64,000 nucleotides of DNA from Zophobihabitans entericus. GTDB lineage: Bacteria > Pseudomonadota > Gammaproteobacteria > Enterobacterales > Orbaceae. This document shows positions 46,636 through 54,713 of the stretch, piece by piece (position 1 is the first letter of the stretch; each line of letters begins with the position of its first letter). The notes below the pieces were generated by a model. That model had not been told where the DNA came from. It saw nothing but the letters and a program-made list of their open reading frames with translations, and searched no databases. The DNA lies in contig NZ_CP050253.1 of NCBI RefSeq assembly GCF_011745665.1, positions 1,401,418-1,465,417 of the forward strand. Direction: 5' to 3'. Position numbers and translations under genes: made by a program.

Positions 46636-47475
46636 TTATGCTCCTTTACCTTGCGCCTGATCAAGTACGGCAATGGCTTTTTGCCATTCGTCAGCATCTA
46701 CGCGAATAAAATGGTTTTTATCTCGGGTTTCAAGAAAGGGAACACCTTTACCCATTAAGGTATCAAAAATAATGACACGAGGTTTATCACCCGTATAGTT
46801 ACGAGCCGCATCAAAGGCTTTAACCACTGCCGGTAAATCATTGCCATTAACGCGTTGTACGAACCAGCCAAAGGCTTCCCACTTATCGTGTAACGGTTCA
46901 AATCCTAAGATTTGTTTAGAATTACCATCAGCCTGTTGACAGTTCACATCAATCATATTAATTAAGTTAGTTAATTTGTAATGTGAGGCAGACATGGCTG
47001 CTTCCCAGGTAGAACCTTCATCCAGTTCACCGTCTGACATCGAATTATAAATAAAAGCAGGATTGTTTTTTTGTTTCAAACCAAGTGCCATACCAACGGC
47101 AATGCTTAGTCCTTGCCCCAGTGAGCCACCAGAAATTTCCATCGCTGGTGTATAGGTTGCCATGCCAGACATTGGCAGACGGCTATCATCCGCACCATAG
47201 GTTTCCAGCTCGTCTTCCGGAATAATTCCCGCTTCAATTAAAGCTGCGTAATAGGCAATAGCATAATGACCATGAGAGAGGAGGAAGCGATCGCGTCCTT
47301 CCCATTTTGGTTCGTCTGCTTTGAATTTCATTGCGTGACAAAATGCGGTAGCTAAAATGTCAGCCATACCAAGTGCTTGTCCAATATAGCCTTGACCTTG
47401 AACTTCACCCATACGTAGCGCATAACGGCGAATATGGTAAGCATGTTTAGCAAGCTGAGATAAATTTGGTGTCAT
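46636..47475 (-). CDS. Transketolase, N-terminal subunit (split enzyme)
   Basis: This is a 279-residue diphosphate-binding half. It has GEVQGQGYIGQALGMAD, LLSHGHYAIAYYA, MEISGGSLGQGLSIAVG, and the thiamine-diphosphate motif reading SDGELDEG with Asn in MIDVNCQQADG. The first residue of that motif is Ser where full-length enzymes have Gly. The ATG at 47475 is chosen because GGAG lies 8 nt before it; a TTG 6 nt upstream sits too close to that site. It is the middle gene of the SDR-tktN-tktC operon. Confidence 0.92.
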   Translation of the reverse strand: MTPNLSQLAKHAYHIRRYALRMGEVQGQGYIGQALGMADILATAFCHAMKFKADEPKWEGRDRFLLSHGHYAIAYYAALIEAGIIPEDELETYGADDSRLPMSGMATYTPAMEISGGSLGQGLSIAVGMALGLKQKNNPAFIYNSMSDGELDEGSTWEAAMSASHYKLTNLINMIDVNCQQADGNSKQILGFEPLHDKWEAFGWFVQRVNGNDLPAVVKAFDAARNYTGDKPRVIIFDTLMGKGVPFLETRDKNHFIRVDADEWQKAIAVLDQAQGKGA

Positions 47476-47509
47476 AATCAATACTCCACGTTCTGATTTA
47501 TGATAAAAA

Positions 47510-48259
47510 TTAGTGAATTAACATACCGCCATTCACATCTAGCGTAATGCCGGTTGAATAAGATGACAGGTCGCTGGCTAAGAAAAGGGCAGCTCTTGCA
47601 ACGTCAATTGCATCACCTAAACGATTTAATGGAATCCCTGTCAGGATATTCAAACGTTGTTCATCAGAAAGTTTTCCTGCTGTGATATCGGTTTGGATTA
47701 GACCCGGTGCAATACAGTTAACACGAATACTATCAGGACCTAGTTCACGTGCCATTGCACGCGCAAGACCAAGCACACCTGCTTTTGCAGCACTATAATG
47801 TGGTCCACCAAAGATTCCACCACCACGCTGCGCAGAAACAGAAGAAATACACACAATGCTGCCGGATTTTTGTTTACGCATAAATGGAATAACGGCTTGT
47901 GACATGAGTAAAGTACCACGGAGGCTGACGTCAAGAACGGCATCATAATTTGCACGTTTGATGTCCATAATTTTGAGTGGCTGAGAAATACCGGCATTAT
48001 TAACCAGCACATCAACGCGGCCATATTTAGCAATCACTTGTTCAATGGCACGTTCTACATCTTTCTCATCAGCAACATTAGCTGCCAGACCTAAATGCTC
48101 TGCGCCAAGTTCTTTAGCAGCTAACACTGAGGCTTCTTCATTTAAATCAATGATGACAACTTTAGCACCATTTTCAGCAAACAGTTTGGCGGTAGAACGA
48201 CCAAGTCCGCGTGGTGAAGCTGCACCTGTAACAATAGCGACTTTATCTTTTAATAACAT
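47510..48259 (-). CDS. SDR-family oxidoreductase (ketose/polyol dehydrogenase-like)
   Basis: This is a 249-residue classical short-chain dehydrogenase. It has the cofactor loop TGAASPRGLGRS, NNAG in VLVNNAGIS, the active-site Ser in ISSVSAQRG, and YSAAK as the Tyr-X3-Lys pair. It ends in SYSTGITLDVNGGML. Asp at the end of beta-2 (VVIIDLN) favours NAD(H). It resembles gluconate-5-dehydrogenase and sugar reductases, so oxidation of a sugar alcohol or acid to a 2-keto compound for the transketolase is plausible. The ATG at 48259 has AGGAG 7 nt upstream. First gene of the operon. Confidence 0.92.
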   Translation of the reverse strand: MLLKDKVAIVTGAASPRGLGRSTAKLFAENGAKVVIIDLNEEASVLAAKELGAEHLGLAANVADEKDVERAIEQVIAKYGRVDVLVNNAGISQPLKIMDIKRANYDAVLDVSLRGTLLMSQAVIPFMRKQKSGSIVCISSVSAQRGGGIFGGPHYSAAKAGVLGLARAMARELGPDSIRVNCIAPGLIQTDITAGKLSDEQRLNILTGIPLNRLGDAIDVARAALFLASDLSSYSTGITLDVNGGMLIH

Positions 48260-48368
48260 ATTCAATCTCCTTTCTATCAATCAATAAGTAAGCAATAAAT
48301 AAGTGGCAGGTAAGAACGCCTATTACTGTAGAAAGCTCATCTAAAAAACGAAACATAGAAGGATTCAG

Positions 48369-48396
48369 CTGATGCTGAGAAAAATTGAATTCGTGA
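48369..48396. repeat. Left arm of 28-bp inverted repeat in divergent promoter region
   Basis: This arm begins CTGATGCTGAG and ends GAATTCGTGA. It matches the reverse complement of 48630-48657 at 27 of 28 positions. It lies 110 bp upstream of the SDR start codon. Confidence 0.85.
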
Positions 48397-48524
48397 TCAG
48401 GTTCAATATAAATTGTACATCTGGTCTAAAAATGTTGTTATTAATCACAAAGTTACATTCATTTTCTTGGCTTTTAACTCTTTGATTTATTTGAAGAAAT
48501 TATAATTATGGATTGATTTAATGA

Positions 48525-48553
48525 AACTATCATTAATAAGTAAAATGATAGTT
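48525..48553. repeat. 10-bp inverted repeat between the two 28-bp arms
   Basis: AACTATCATT (48525-48534) and AATGATAGTT (48544-48553) are perfect inverse copies with a 9-nt spacer. This is operator-like in shape and lies midway in the divergent spacer. Confidence 0.5.
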
Positions 48554-48629
48554 ATAACAATAGGTTAATTATTAAATTGTCCTGTTTACGACGGAGTATT
48601 TGGATGAAATAGAGAGAGTTTGAATAGGC

Positions 48630-48657
48630 TCACGAATTCGATTTTTCTCAGCATCAG
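48630..48657. repeat. Right arm of 28-bp inverted repeat in divergent promoter region
   Basis: This arm begins TCACGAATTC and ends CTCAGCATCAG. It is the inverse copy of 48369-48396 with one mismatch. It lies 217 bp upstream of the permease start codon. Confidence 0.85.
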
Positions 48658-48873
48658 ATGAGTTATTTTGTATTTTCTTTTATCAACCAGCTTTCTAAAT
48701 TAGATGAAATTTTACTGGGCTATTCACTAGCGCTATAAGGGTGAATAAACCGTAGTAGCAATTTAAAACTTATTTAAAAATAGCAAGATAGTGATTTTAG
48801 CCAGATATCAACATCCTGCTTTGTTTCATCTCACAAATAAGTTATTGTTCATTTACTTGAAAGGGGTTGTTAT

Positions 48874-50208
48874 ATGACGAGTATCACAATGAATTTGGCC
48901 AAACCACAAACTAATTACCGTTGGGTGGTGCTGGTATTGATATTTTTAGTTTACGCCGTGAACTATGCAGACAGAACAAATATTGGCGCTGTTTTACCTT
49001 TTATTATTGAGGAGTTTCAGTTAAGTAATTTTGAAGCAGGCTCTATCGCCAGTATGTTCTTCTTAGGCTATGCCGTAAGTCAGATTCCGGCGGGGTTTTG
49101 GATTTCTAAAAAGGGCACAAGGGGTTTGGTCTCTTTGTCTATTCTAGGATTTTCTGCTTTTACGTGGTTAATTGGTACTGCCACCTCAGCACTGGCGATT
49201 AAATGGATTCGACTTGGTCTTGGATTAAGTGAAGGCCCATGTCCTGTTGGTTTAGCATCCACGATTAATAACTGGTTTCCGCCAAAAGAGAAGGCGACAG
49301 CAACTGGTGTCTATATCGCTTCAACCATGTTTGCACCGATTTTAGTCCCACCTTTAGCGGTCTGGATCTCTCTCACTTATGGCTGGCGCTGGGTATTCTT
49401 TTCATTTGCTATTCCGGGAATAGTTCTTGCGCTAGTGTGGTATTTTTTAGTCAAATCTAAGCCGGAAGAAAGCCAATTTGTTTCAGAAAGTGAATTAAAA
49501 TATATCAGAGCAAGCGAGCAGGTTGACACATCAACAGCCATCAAACCTGTTGGTAATATTTCAGAAAACGAAAAATTCCGTCTTCTGGATAAATTAATCC
49601 GCGTGAAAAAACTTGAGCCACTCAGTTCAGCTAAACAAATTTTTACCTCTAAAAACGTGTTAGGAGATTGTTTAGCGTATTTCATGATGGTGAGTGTGTT
49701 GTACGGTATTTTAACGTGGATTCCTATGTATCTGGTGAAAGAGAAAGGCTTCTCTTTTATGAGCATGGGGTTTGTTGCGGCCATGCCTTGTATTGGTGGC
49801 TTCATTGGGGCAATTGGTGGTGGTTTTATTTCAGATAAAATCCTGGGAAGAAGACGTAAACCGACGATGTTATTTACCGCTTCTGCCACTGTTTTGATGA
49901 TGCTGGTAATGCTTAATATTCCGGGAAGCACAGTCGCTGTTGCAGCTGGATTATTCTTTGTCGGATTGTTTTTAAATATTGGCTGGCCGGCATTTACTGC
50001 TTATGCAATGGGTGTTGCGGATCAAAAAACCTATCCAATTGCCATATCAGTCATTAATAGTGGTGGAAATTTAGGTGGTTTTGTTTCACCAATGGTTGCT
50101 GGTTTTTTATTAGACCAAACTGGCTCATTTAGTGCTGTATTTACCTATTTTGGTATCTGTGCTGCTATTGGTTTTGTATTGATTATGATACTTGATGAGC
50201 CAAAATAA
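48874..50208 (+). CDS. MFS permease of the anion:cation symporter (ACS) family
   Basis: This is a 444-residue inner-membrane transporter with 12 helices and a long central loop (about residues 205-255). It has NYADRTNIGAVLPFI in helix 1, SQIPAGFWISKKGTRG after helix 2 and FGRR-like KILGRRRKPTM. ACS members (ExuT, GudP, GarP types) import hexuronates, aldarates and related organic anions with protons. It is divergent from the SDR-transketolase operon, across a spacer holding the 28-bp inverted repeat. The likely cargo is thus an acidic sugar derivative processed by those enzymes; this is inference. AAAGGGG lies upstream of the ATG. Confidence 0.92.
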   Translation: MTSITMNLAKPQTNYRWVVLVLIFLVYAVNYADRTNIGAVLPFIIEEFQLSNFEAGSIASMFFLGYAVSQIPAGFWISKKGTRGLVSLSILGFSAFTWLIGTATSALAIKWIRLGLGLSEGPCPVGLASTINNWFPPKEKATATGVYIASTMFAPILVPPLAVWISLTYGWRWVFFSFAIPGIVLALVWYFLVKSKPEESQFVSESELKYIRASEQVDTSTAIKPVGNISENEKFRLLDKLIRVKKLEPLSSAKQIFTSKNVLGDCLAYFMMVSVLYGILTWIPMYLVKEKGFSFMSMGFVAAMPCIGGFIGAIGGGFISDKILGRRRKPTMLFTASATVLMMLVMLNIPGSTVAVAAGLFFVGLFLNIGWPAFTAYAMGVADQKTYPIAISVINSGGNLGGFVSPMVAGFLLDQTGSFSAVFTYFGICAAIGFVLIMILDEPK

Positions 50209-50239
50209 GTAATTTATCTATTTAATATTTCTCAAAATA

Positions 50240-50273
50240 AAAAGCCACTACATGATTTGTGAGTGGCTTTTAC
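50240..50273 (+). terminator. Terminator after the ACS permease gene
   Basis: The stem AAAAGCCACT / AGTGGCTTTT (50240-50249 with 50262-50271) has a 12-nt loop. It lies 31 nt after the stop codon. Confidence 0.8.
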
Positions 50274-50371
50274 CAAAGGAAGTTAAGACTATATCCGAGA
50301 CTTAAAGCCAGATAATATTAATTCTGCAGGCGTAGCATTATTGTTAACAGGTAAACTTATTAGTAATAAAT

Positions 50372-50533
50372 TTACCAAAAAAATATATACATAAAGCTAC
50401 GATAAATGCCCACCGGGATAGAGAAAATAATATCTAAGATAACCCAGATAATTTTTCCTGCTGCTGCATCCTTGATAACTGAATAAAAACAAAAAATGAC
50501 CCATATGATTAAATATAAAAGTCTGTTCATCAT
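50372..50533 (-). CDS. 53-residue small membrane protein, unknown
   Basis: This is a short hydrophobic protein beginning MMNRLLYLIIWVIF, with a polar turn VIKDAAAGK and a second hydrophobic helix IIWVILDIIFSIPVG, ending in aromatics. It is probably a two-helix hairpin in the inner membrane. AAGGAA lies 6-9 nt before the ATG at 50533. No family is recognised. It sits alone on the minus strand between the permease and PotF-like genes. The 369 bp from 50534 to 50902 hold no other gene. Confidence 0.5.
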   Translation of the reverse strand: MMNRLLYLIIWVIFCFYSVIKDAAAGKIIWVILDIIFSIPVGIYRSFMYIFFW

Positions 50534-50902
50534 AAATTCCTTTTATTGGTGAAAAGATATCCTTACTATTATTAATGATTTATATATTAGTTTCAACAAA
50601 TCAGAGCGATAGCGATAACCTAATGTATCCCTTTTTCCGGTTATTGTCAGGTGTTAGTTAGTTTATTAATTGGTCTTACTAACTACTATTTATGATACCT
50701 TGATCCCACTTTTATGCGGAAAGAGTAGTCTTTATCAGGAAAGATGACTATCTTATTAAGCCCTGTATTTTATTATGACAAAAATAATTATATTTATATG
50801 ATTGATTAATTGAAAATTTAGGATGAGAATAATAAATAGCTAAGTTTTAATAAATAGGGTCAATCACATATTTTTGCATCAACTGAATAGGAGGTTTTGT
50901 GG

Positions 50903-52003
50903 GTGTTTAATTTTCGTGGTACCAACTATTTTGTTTTTATAATTTTGATTTTCTCTTCTTTCCTTGTTTCAGCGCAAACAAAATCTCTTCATATCTATAA
51001 TTGGTCAGATTATATTGCTCCCGATACTATCTCTAAATTCAGACAATTAACCGGAACTCGTGTTACTTATGATGTTTTTGATTCTAATGAGGTATTGGAT
51101 GGTAAACTGATTGCCGGTAATACCGGGTTTGATATCGTTGTGCCAACAGATAGTTTTCTGGCCAGACAGATTAATTCCAATATTTATTTAGCACTGGATA
51201 AAAGTCGTTTGCCTAACTATCACAATCTGGATGTATCTTTACTTGAACTTATGAAGAAGCATGATCCGGATAATACTTATTCTATTCCTTATATGTGGCA
51301 ATCGACTGGAATTGGTTACAACATTGATAAAGTAAAAGAGATTCTTGGCGATGATGCACCTTTAAATAGTTGGGACTTGATTTTTAAACCAGAGAATCTG
51401 CAAAAACTGCAAAGATGTGGTGTGGCCTTTCTTGATGCACCAAGTGAAGTATTTCCTACGGTATTAAATTATCTTGGTTATGATCCCAATAGCCAGAATG
51501 AAAAAGATTATTTAGTGGCAACCAAGCTTTTAGAAAAGCTAAGACCTTATGTAACTTATTTTCACTCTTCAAAATATATTACGGATTTATCCAGTGGCGA
51601 TATCTGTGTCGCAATTGCCTGGACGGGCGATGTGATGCAGGCTGCGATGGCTGCACAAGAGGCAAAAAATGGGGTGAATATTGGTTATATCATTCCTAAA
51701 GAGGGCGCGATTATTTCCTTTGATGTTTTGGCTGTTCCAAAGAGTGCCAGAAACGTGGATGCTGCTTATGAGTTCCTAAACTACCTACTTGAGCCTAAAG
51801 TTATCGCTGATATTAGTAATCATATCTATTATGCCAATGCGAATAGTTGTTCTTATCCGTATCTGAATGAGGATGTTTATAATAATCCGTCCATTTATCC
51901 GCCAGATTCAGTAATGAAAAATTTATTCCCTATGCTTGAGCAGCCACCAAATATCGACAGATTAATGGTACGGTTATGGACGCGTATTTTAACCAATAAA
52001 TAG
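50903..52003 (+). CDS. PotF/PotD-type polyamine-binding periplasmic protein (orphan)
   Basis: This is a 366-residue solute-binding protein with signal peptide (cleavage after SFLVSA). It matches E. coli PotF in HIYNWSDYIAPDTI, YDVFDSNEVLDGKL, FLDAPSEVFPTVLNYLGYDP, SGDICVAIAWTGDVMQA and IYPPDSVMKNLF. PotF binds putrescine for the PotFGHI ABC importer. The binding-site Trp, Ser and Asp (NWSDY, AWTGD) are kept. The start is GTG 50903, 8 nt after a perfect AGGAGG; a TTG 6 nt upstream would be too close. No ATPase or permease gene is adjacent, so it must use a distant importer or act as a sensor. Confidence 0.92.
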   Translation: MFNFRGTNYFVFIILIFSSFLVSAQTKSLHIYNWSDYIAPDTISKFRQLTGTRVTYDVFDSNEVLDGKLIAGNTGFDIVVPTDSFLARQINSNIYLALDKSRLPNYHNLDVSLLELMKKHDPDNTYSIPYMWQSTGIGYNIDKVKEILGDDAPLNSWDLIFKPENLQKLQRCGVAFLDAPSEVFPTVLNYLGYDPNSQNEKDYLVATKLLEKLRPYVTYFHSSKYITDLSSGDICVAIAWTGDVMQAAMAAQEAKNGVNIGYIIPKEGAIISFDVLAVPKSARNVDAAYEFLNYLLEPKVIADISNHIYYANANSCSYPYLNEDVYNNPSIYPPDSVMKNLFPMLEQPPNIDRLMVRLWTRILTNK

Positions 52004-52747
52004 CGTATTATTGGTATACCGAATTTGCTCTTTCATGGCAACCACAATGTCAGGATCGACCTGATAATTCAGGTATTCATTCTGTTGTGTATTTTGGCTC
52101 ATGCTGACATTGGGATTATGGTACTGCATATAAGAGGGCTGGTACTTCCCGGCTGAAGAGTGAATATCTTTAATACCAGCGTCTAAAAAGGTTTTAATAT
52201 TGTTGGAGTTTATACCACAACCCGCCATAATCCTTGGACCCGTTGTCTTTTCATTTAACTCAATAATTAATGGTAACCCTTGCTCGGCAGTTGACTGCTG
52301 ACCTGAAGTTAATATCCGGTCGATACCTAAATCAGCTAGCTGTTTAAGTGCTGTAAATGGATCACGACACATATCAAAAGCGCGATGAAAGGTTACAGAA
52401 AGATCGCTGGTTAGTGCTAACAGTTTACGCATGATAAGAATATCAATTGAACCGTCAGTTTCTAAAGCACCTAACACAATCCCTTTAAAACCAAGTTCTT
52501 TGATTAATGAAATATCTGATTTCATTGTGGCAATTTCTGACTGGCTGTAATAGAAATCTCCACCGCGTGGGCGAACGATTGGATGAACAGGAACAGAGAT
52601 AAATTTATGCGCTTTTATAAGTGCACCATAACTTGGTGTTACGCCACCATCATAACGGCCAGAGCAGAGCTCAATCCGATCAGCTCCACCATCCTGAGCA
52701 GTAATGGCTGATTCGATGTCATAACAACAAATTTCTAATGTTGGCAT
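51989..52747 (-). CDS. cutC: CutC-family protein
   Basis: This is a 252-residue TIM-barrel protein. It has the family starts LEICCYDIESAITAQDGGADRIELC (core GGADRIELC) and VHPIVRPRGGDFYYS, with VTFHRAFDM, RILTSGQQSTAEQG and IMAGCGI. CutC was named for copper homeostasis in E. coli, but that role is doubtful and the family's reaction is unknown. The ATG at 52747 has GAGGTT upstream. Its 3' end overlaps the convergent PotF-like gene by 15 nt. Confidence 0.93.
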   Translation of the reverse strand: MPTLEICCYDIESAITAQDGGADRIELCSGRYDGGVTPSYGALIKAHKFISVPVHPIVRPRGGDFYYSQSEIATMKSDISLIKELGFKGIVLGALETDGSIDILIMRKLLALTSDLSVTFHRAFDMCRDPFTALKQLADLGIDRILTSGQQSTAEQGLPLIIELNEKTTGPRIMAGCGINSNNIKTFLDAGIKDIHSSAGKYQPSYMQYHNPNVSMSQNTQQNEYLNYQVDPDIVVAMKEQIRYTNNTLFIG

Positions 52748-52838
52748 AAATAACCTCAATATTATTAAGTTAATTCGAGCTATAATATATCTTACTGAGT
52801 AGTATACTCTTGAATCTTATCCAAAATAGGTAATTTAC

Positions 52839-54017
52839 GTGCATTTTTCATTTAACCGGCAATATTCTACAACAGTTTTACTGTCATTGTTACTTACGGC
52901 ATTCATTGTTGGCATTGCGGGTGCATTACAGACGCCAACGCTGAGTCGATATTTGACTGATGAAGTTAAAGCAGCACCATTTTTAGTTGGGCTGTTTTAT
53001 TCAATAAATGCCGTTGCCAGTATCATTGTGAGCTTTATGTTAGCACAGCGTTCTGATAAAAAAGGTGATAGACGTAATGTTATTTTGTTTTGTTGCTTAA
53101 TGGCAATCGGTAACAGTGTTACTTTTGCATTTACTCGTCATTATATGATACTTGTGACACTTGGGATCCTTTTTTCTTCTTTAGCTTCTTCGACTATGCC
53201 GCAGATTTTTGCTATTGCACGTGAGTATGCTTCTAAAACTGGACGTAATGTGGTGGCGTTTAACTCGATACTTAGAGCTCAGCTATCTTTGGCCTGGGTG
53301 ATTGGACCGCCATTATCTTTTTTATTAGCGACTTCGTATGGTTTTACCGTAATGTACCTTTGTGCTGCAGCGGTATTTATGGTTGCGATGATTATGGTAA
53401 TTGGTTTTTTCCCGTCTAGTCCAAGAGGGGATAAGAATACAGATAATAAGTCTGTTGAATCAGAATCTATCTTAAAAAATACCAGTGTTATATTTCTTTT
53501 TATCGCCACTGTATTTATGTGGACAGCAAATATGATGTATCTGATCGATATGCCGCTTTATGTTGATAAAATTTTAGGTCTGTCGGCTTCAACACCGGGT
53601 TTATTAATGGGCATTGCAGCAGGGCTGGAAATTCCAATTATGCTGGTTGCCGGCTTTCTGGTTCCTTATGTGGGTAAGCGTAAGCTATTTTTATTTGCCG
53701 TCATTTGCGGCATTTTGTTTTATGTCGGAATGGTTAGTTTTACTGATAAAAGCTGGTTGATGGGTATTCAGATCTTTAATGCACTGTTTATTGGTATTGT
53801 GGCTAGTATCGGTATTATCTATTTTCAAGATCTGTTGCCGCATCGAATGGGGGTAGCCTCAACACTGTTTAGTAACGGGATCTCCTGTAGTGTAATTTTA
53901 GCCGGGCTTATCCAGGGGCTGTTGGTGAGTGTGTTTGGGCACGAAGTCATTTACTGGATAGCGCTAGTGATGCTGAGTATTTCATTTGGGTTTTGTTTGT
54001 TGGTGCGCTCGGCATAA
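52839..54017 (+). CDS. SetA/SetB-type sugar efflux transporter (MFS)
   Basis: This is a 392-residue inner-membrane exporter with 12 helices. It aligns with E. coli SetB: GIAGALQTPTLSRYLTDEV, QRSDKKGDRRNVILFCCL, NPQMFA-like MPQIFAIAREYASKTGRN, RAQLSLAWVIGPPL, AAGLEIPIMLVAG and GIIYFQDLLPHRMG. Set proteins export sugars and sugar analogues, including lactose and glucosides, and ease sugar-phosphate stress. The start is GTG 52839 with a weak AGG upstream. It is divergent from cutC with 91 bp between. The GC-rich repeat locus follows its stop. Confidence 0.92.
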   Translation: MHFSFNRQYSTTVLLSLLLTAFIVGIAGALQTPTLSRYLTDEVKAAPFLVGLFYSINAVASIIVSFMLAQRSDKKGDRRNVILFCCLMAIGNSVTFAFTRHYMILVTLGILFSSLASSTMPQIFAIAREYASKTGRNVVAFNSILRAQLSLAWVIGPPLSFLLATSYGFTVMYLCAAAVFMVAMIMVIGFFPSSPRGDKNTDNKSVESESILKNTSVIFLFIATVFMWTANMMYLIDMPLYVDKILGLSASTPGLLMGIAAGLEIPIMLVAGFLVPYVGKRKLFLFAVICGILFYVGMVSFTDKSWLMGIQIFNALFIGIVASIGIIYFQDLLPHRMGVASTLFSNGISCSVILAGLIQGLLVSVFGHEVIYWIALVMLSISFGFCLLVRSA

Positions 54018-54051
54018 CGGGTATTTGTGCCTTAGTTGAGCTTGGTGTAGG

Positions 54052-54185
54052 GAGCGGTGTGCGCCGCTCATGCGCAATGGTTTTATTTAAGTAGTGGCAG
54101 ATTCTGTGAGCTTGACGGCCTACCGCACCCCATAGGCGCCCGTTCGTCAGGCTCACTAAGACCTATGAGGTACGCTCTCCGTCAA
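54052..54185 (-). repeat. GC-rich structured repeat, copy 1
   Basis: Read on the minus strand, this is a 74-nt hairpin (54185 to 54112, ends TTGACGG/CCGTCAA), a 42-nt linker, then an 18-nt palindromic stem GAGCGGCG-CA-CACCGCTC-like at 54052-54069. Its mid-stem forms about 12 base pairs including G-U pairs. The loop sequence is identical to that of copy 2. GC content is far above its surroundings. Confidence 0.85.
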
Positions 54186-54340
54186 TTTCAACAACATCAT
54201 TTCCATCAGATTCTAAAATAATAAAGATAATATATTCAAATACTTAATTTAAATTAACTTAAATTAAATCAATGTGTTATGATTATGGGCTTTTAAAAGA
54301 ATATTATTTCTAAATTTAATATTGGTGTAATAGGTTAGTA

Positions 54341-54388
54341 GTTTCTTAGTTTCTTAGTTTCTTAGTTTCTTAGTTTCTTAGTTTCTTA
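54341..54388 (+). repeat. Six exact tandem copies of the 8-mer GTTTCTTA
   Basis: The unit GTTTCTTA repeats six times without change from 54341 to 54388. It sits between the two copies of the GC-rich element, in a non-coding AT-rich stretch. Such short tandem arrays change length by slippage. Confidence 0.95.
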
Positions 54389-54480
54389 ATCTTATCTTTT
54401 TATTTTATAAAATCTAAATAACCAGTTTATATTTATTCTAAGAAGTATTTTAAGGAACTAAAAGTTTAACTGAGGTTGAG

Positions 54481-54610
54481 TTGACGGAGACCATATTGTA
54501 GGGGTCTTAGTGAGCCTGACGAACGGGCGCCCCTGCGGTATGGTAGGCCGTCAAACCCACGGAACTCAATCATATCGCCCTAAAATGCGTATGAGCGGCG
54601 CACGCCGCTC
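54481..54610 (+). repeat. GC-rich structured repeat, copy 2 (inverted)
   Basis: This holds a 74-nt hairpin at 54481-54554, a 38-nt linker and a perfect 18-nt palindrome GAGCGGCG-CA-CGCCGCTC at 54593-54610. The hairpin equals copy 1 at its first 10, central 28 and last 12 positions. The two mid-stem blocks differ but still pair (15 contiguous pairs with G-U). Confidence 0.85.
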
Positions 54611-54669
54611 CAGTCCCAACGTTAATAAAAAGCACAGTCCAAAAACTAGCCCTAAAAATGCCTATTAAT

Positions 54670-54701
54670 AAAAAACGCCCCAACAGGAGCGCCTTTTTTA
54701 C
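54670..54701 (-). terminator. Terminator of the TPR-protein gene
   Basis: On the minus strand CGCTCC pairs with GGGGCG (one G-U) around a 4-nt loop, followed by six T. It lies 13 nt past the stop codon. Confidence 0.75.
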
Positions 54702-54713
54702 AAAAAATAAACC

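Noticed and set aside
54052..54610. CRISPR array or insertion sequence at the repeat locus
   Set aside because: There are only two repeats, inverted rather than direct, with no spacer-repeat pattern, and no transposase frame between them.
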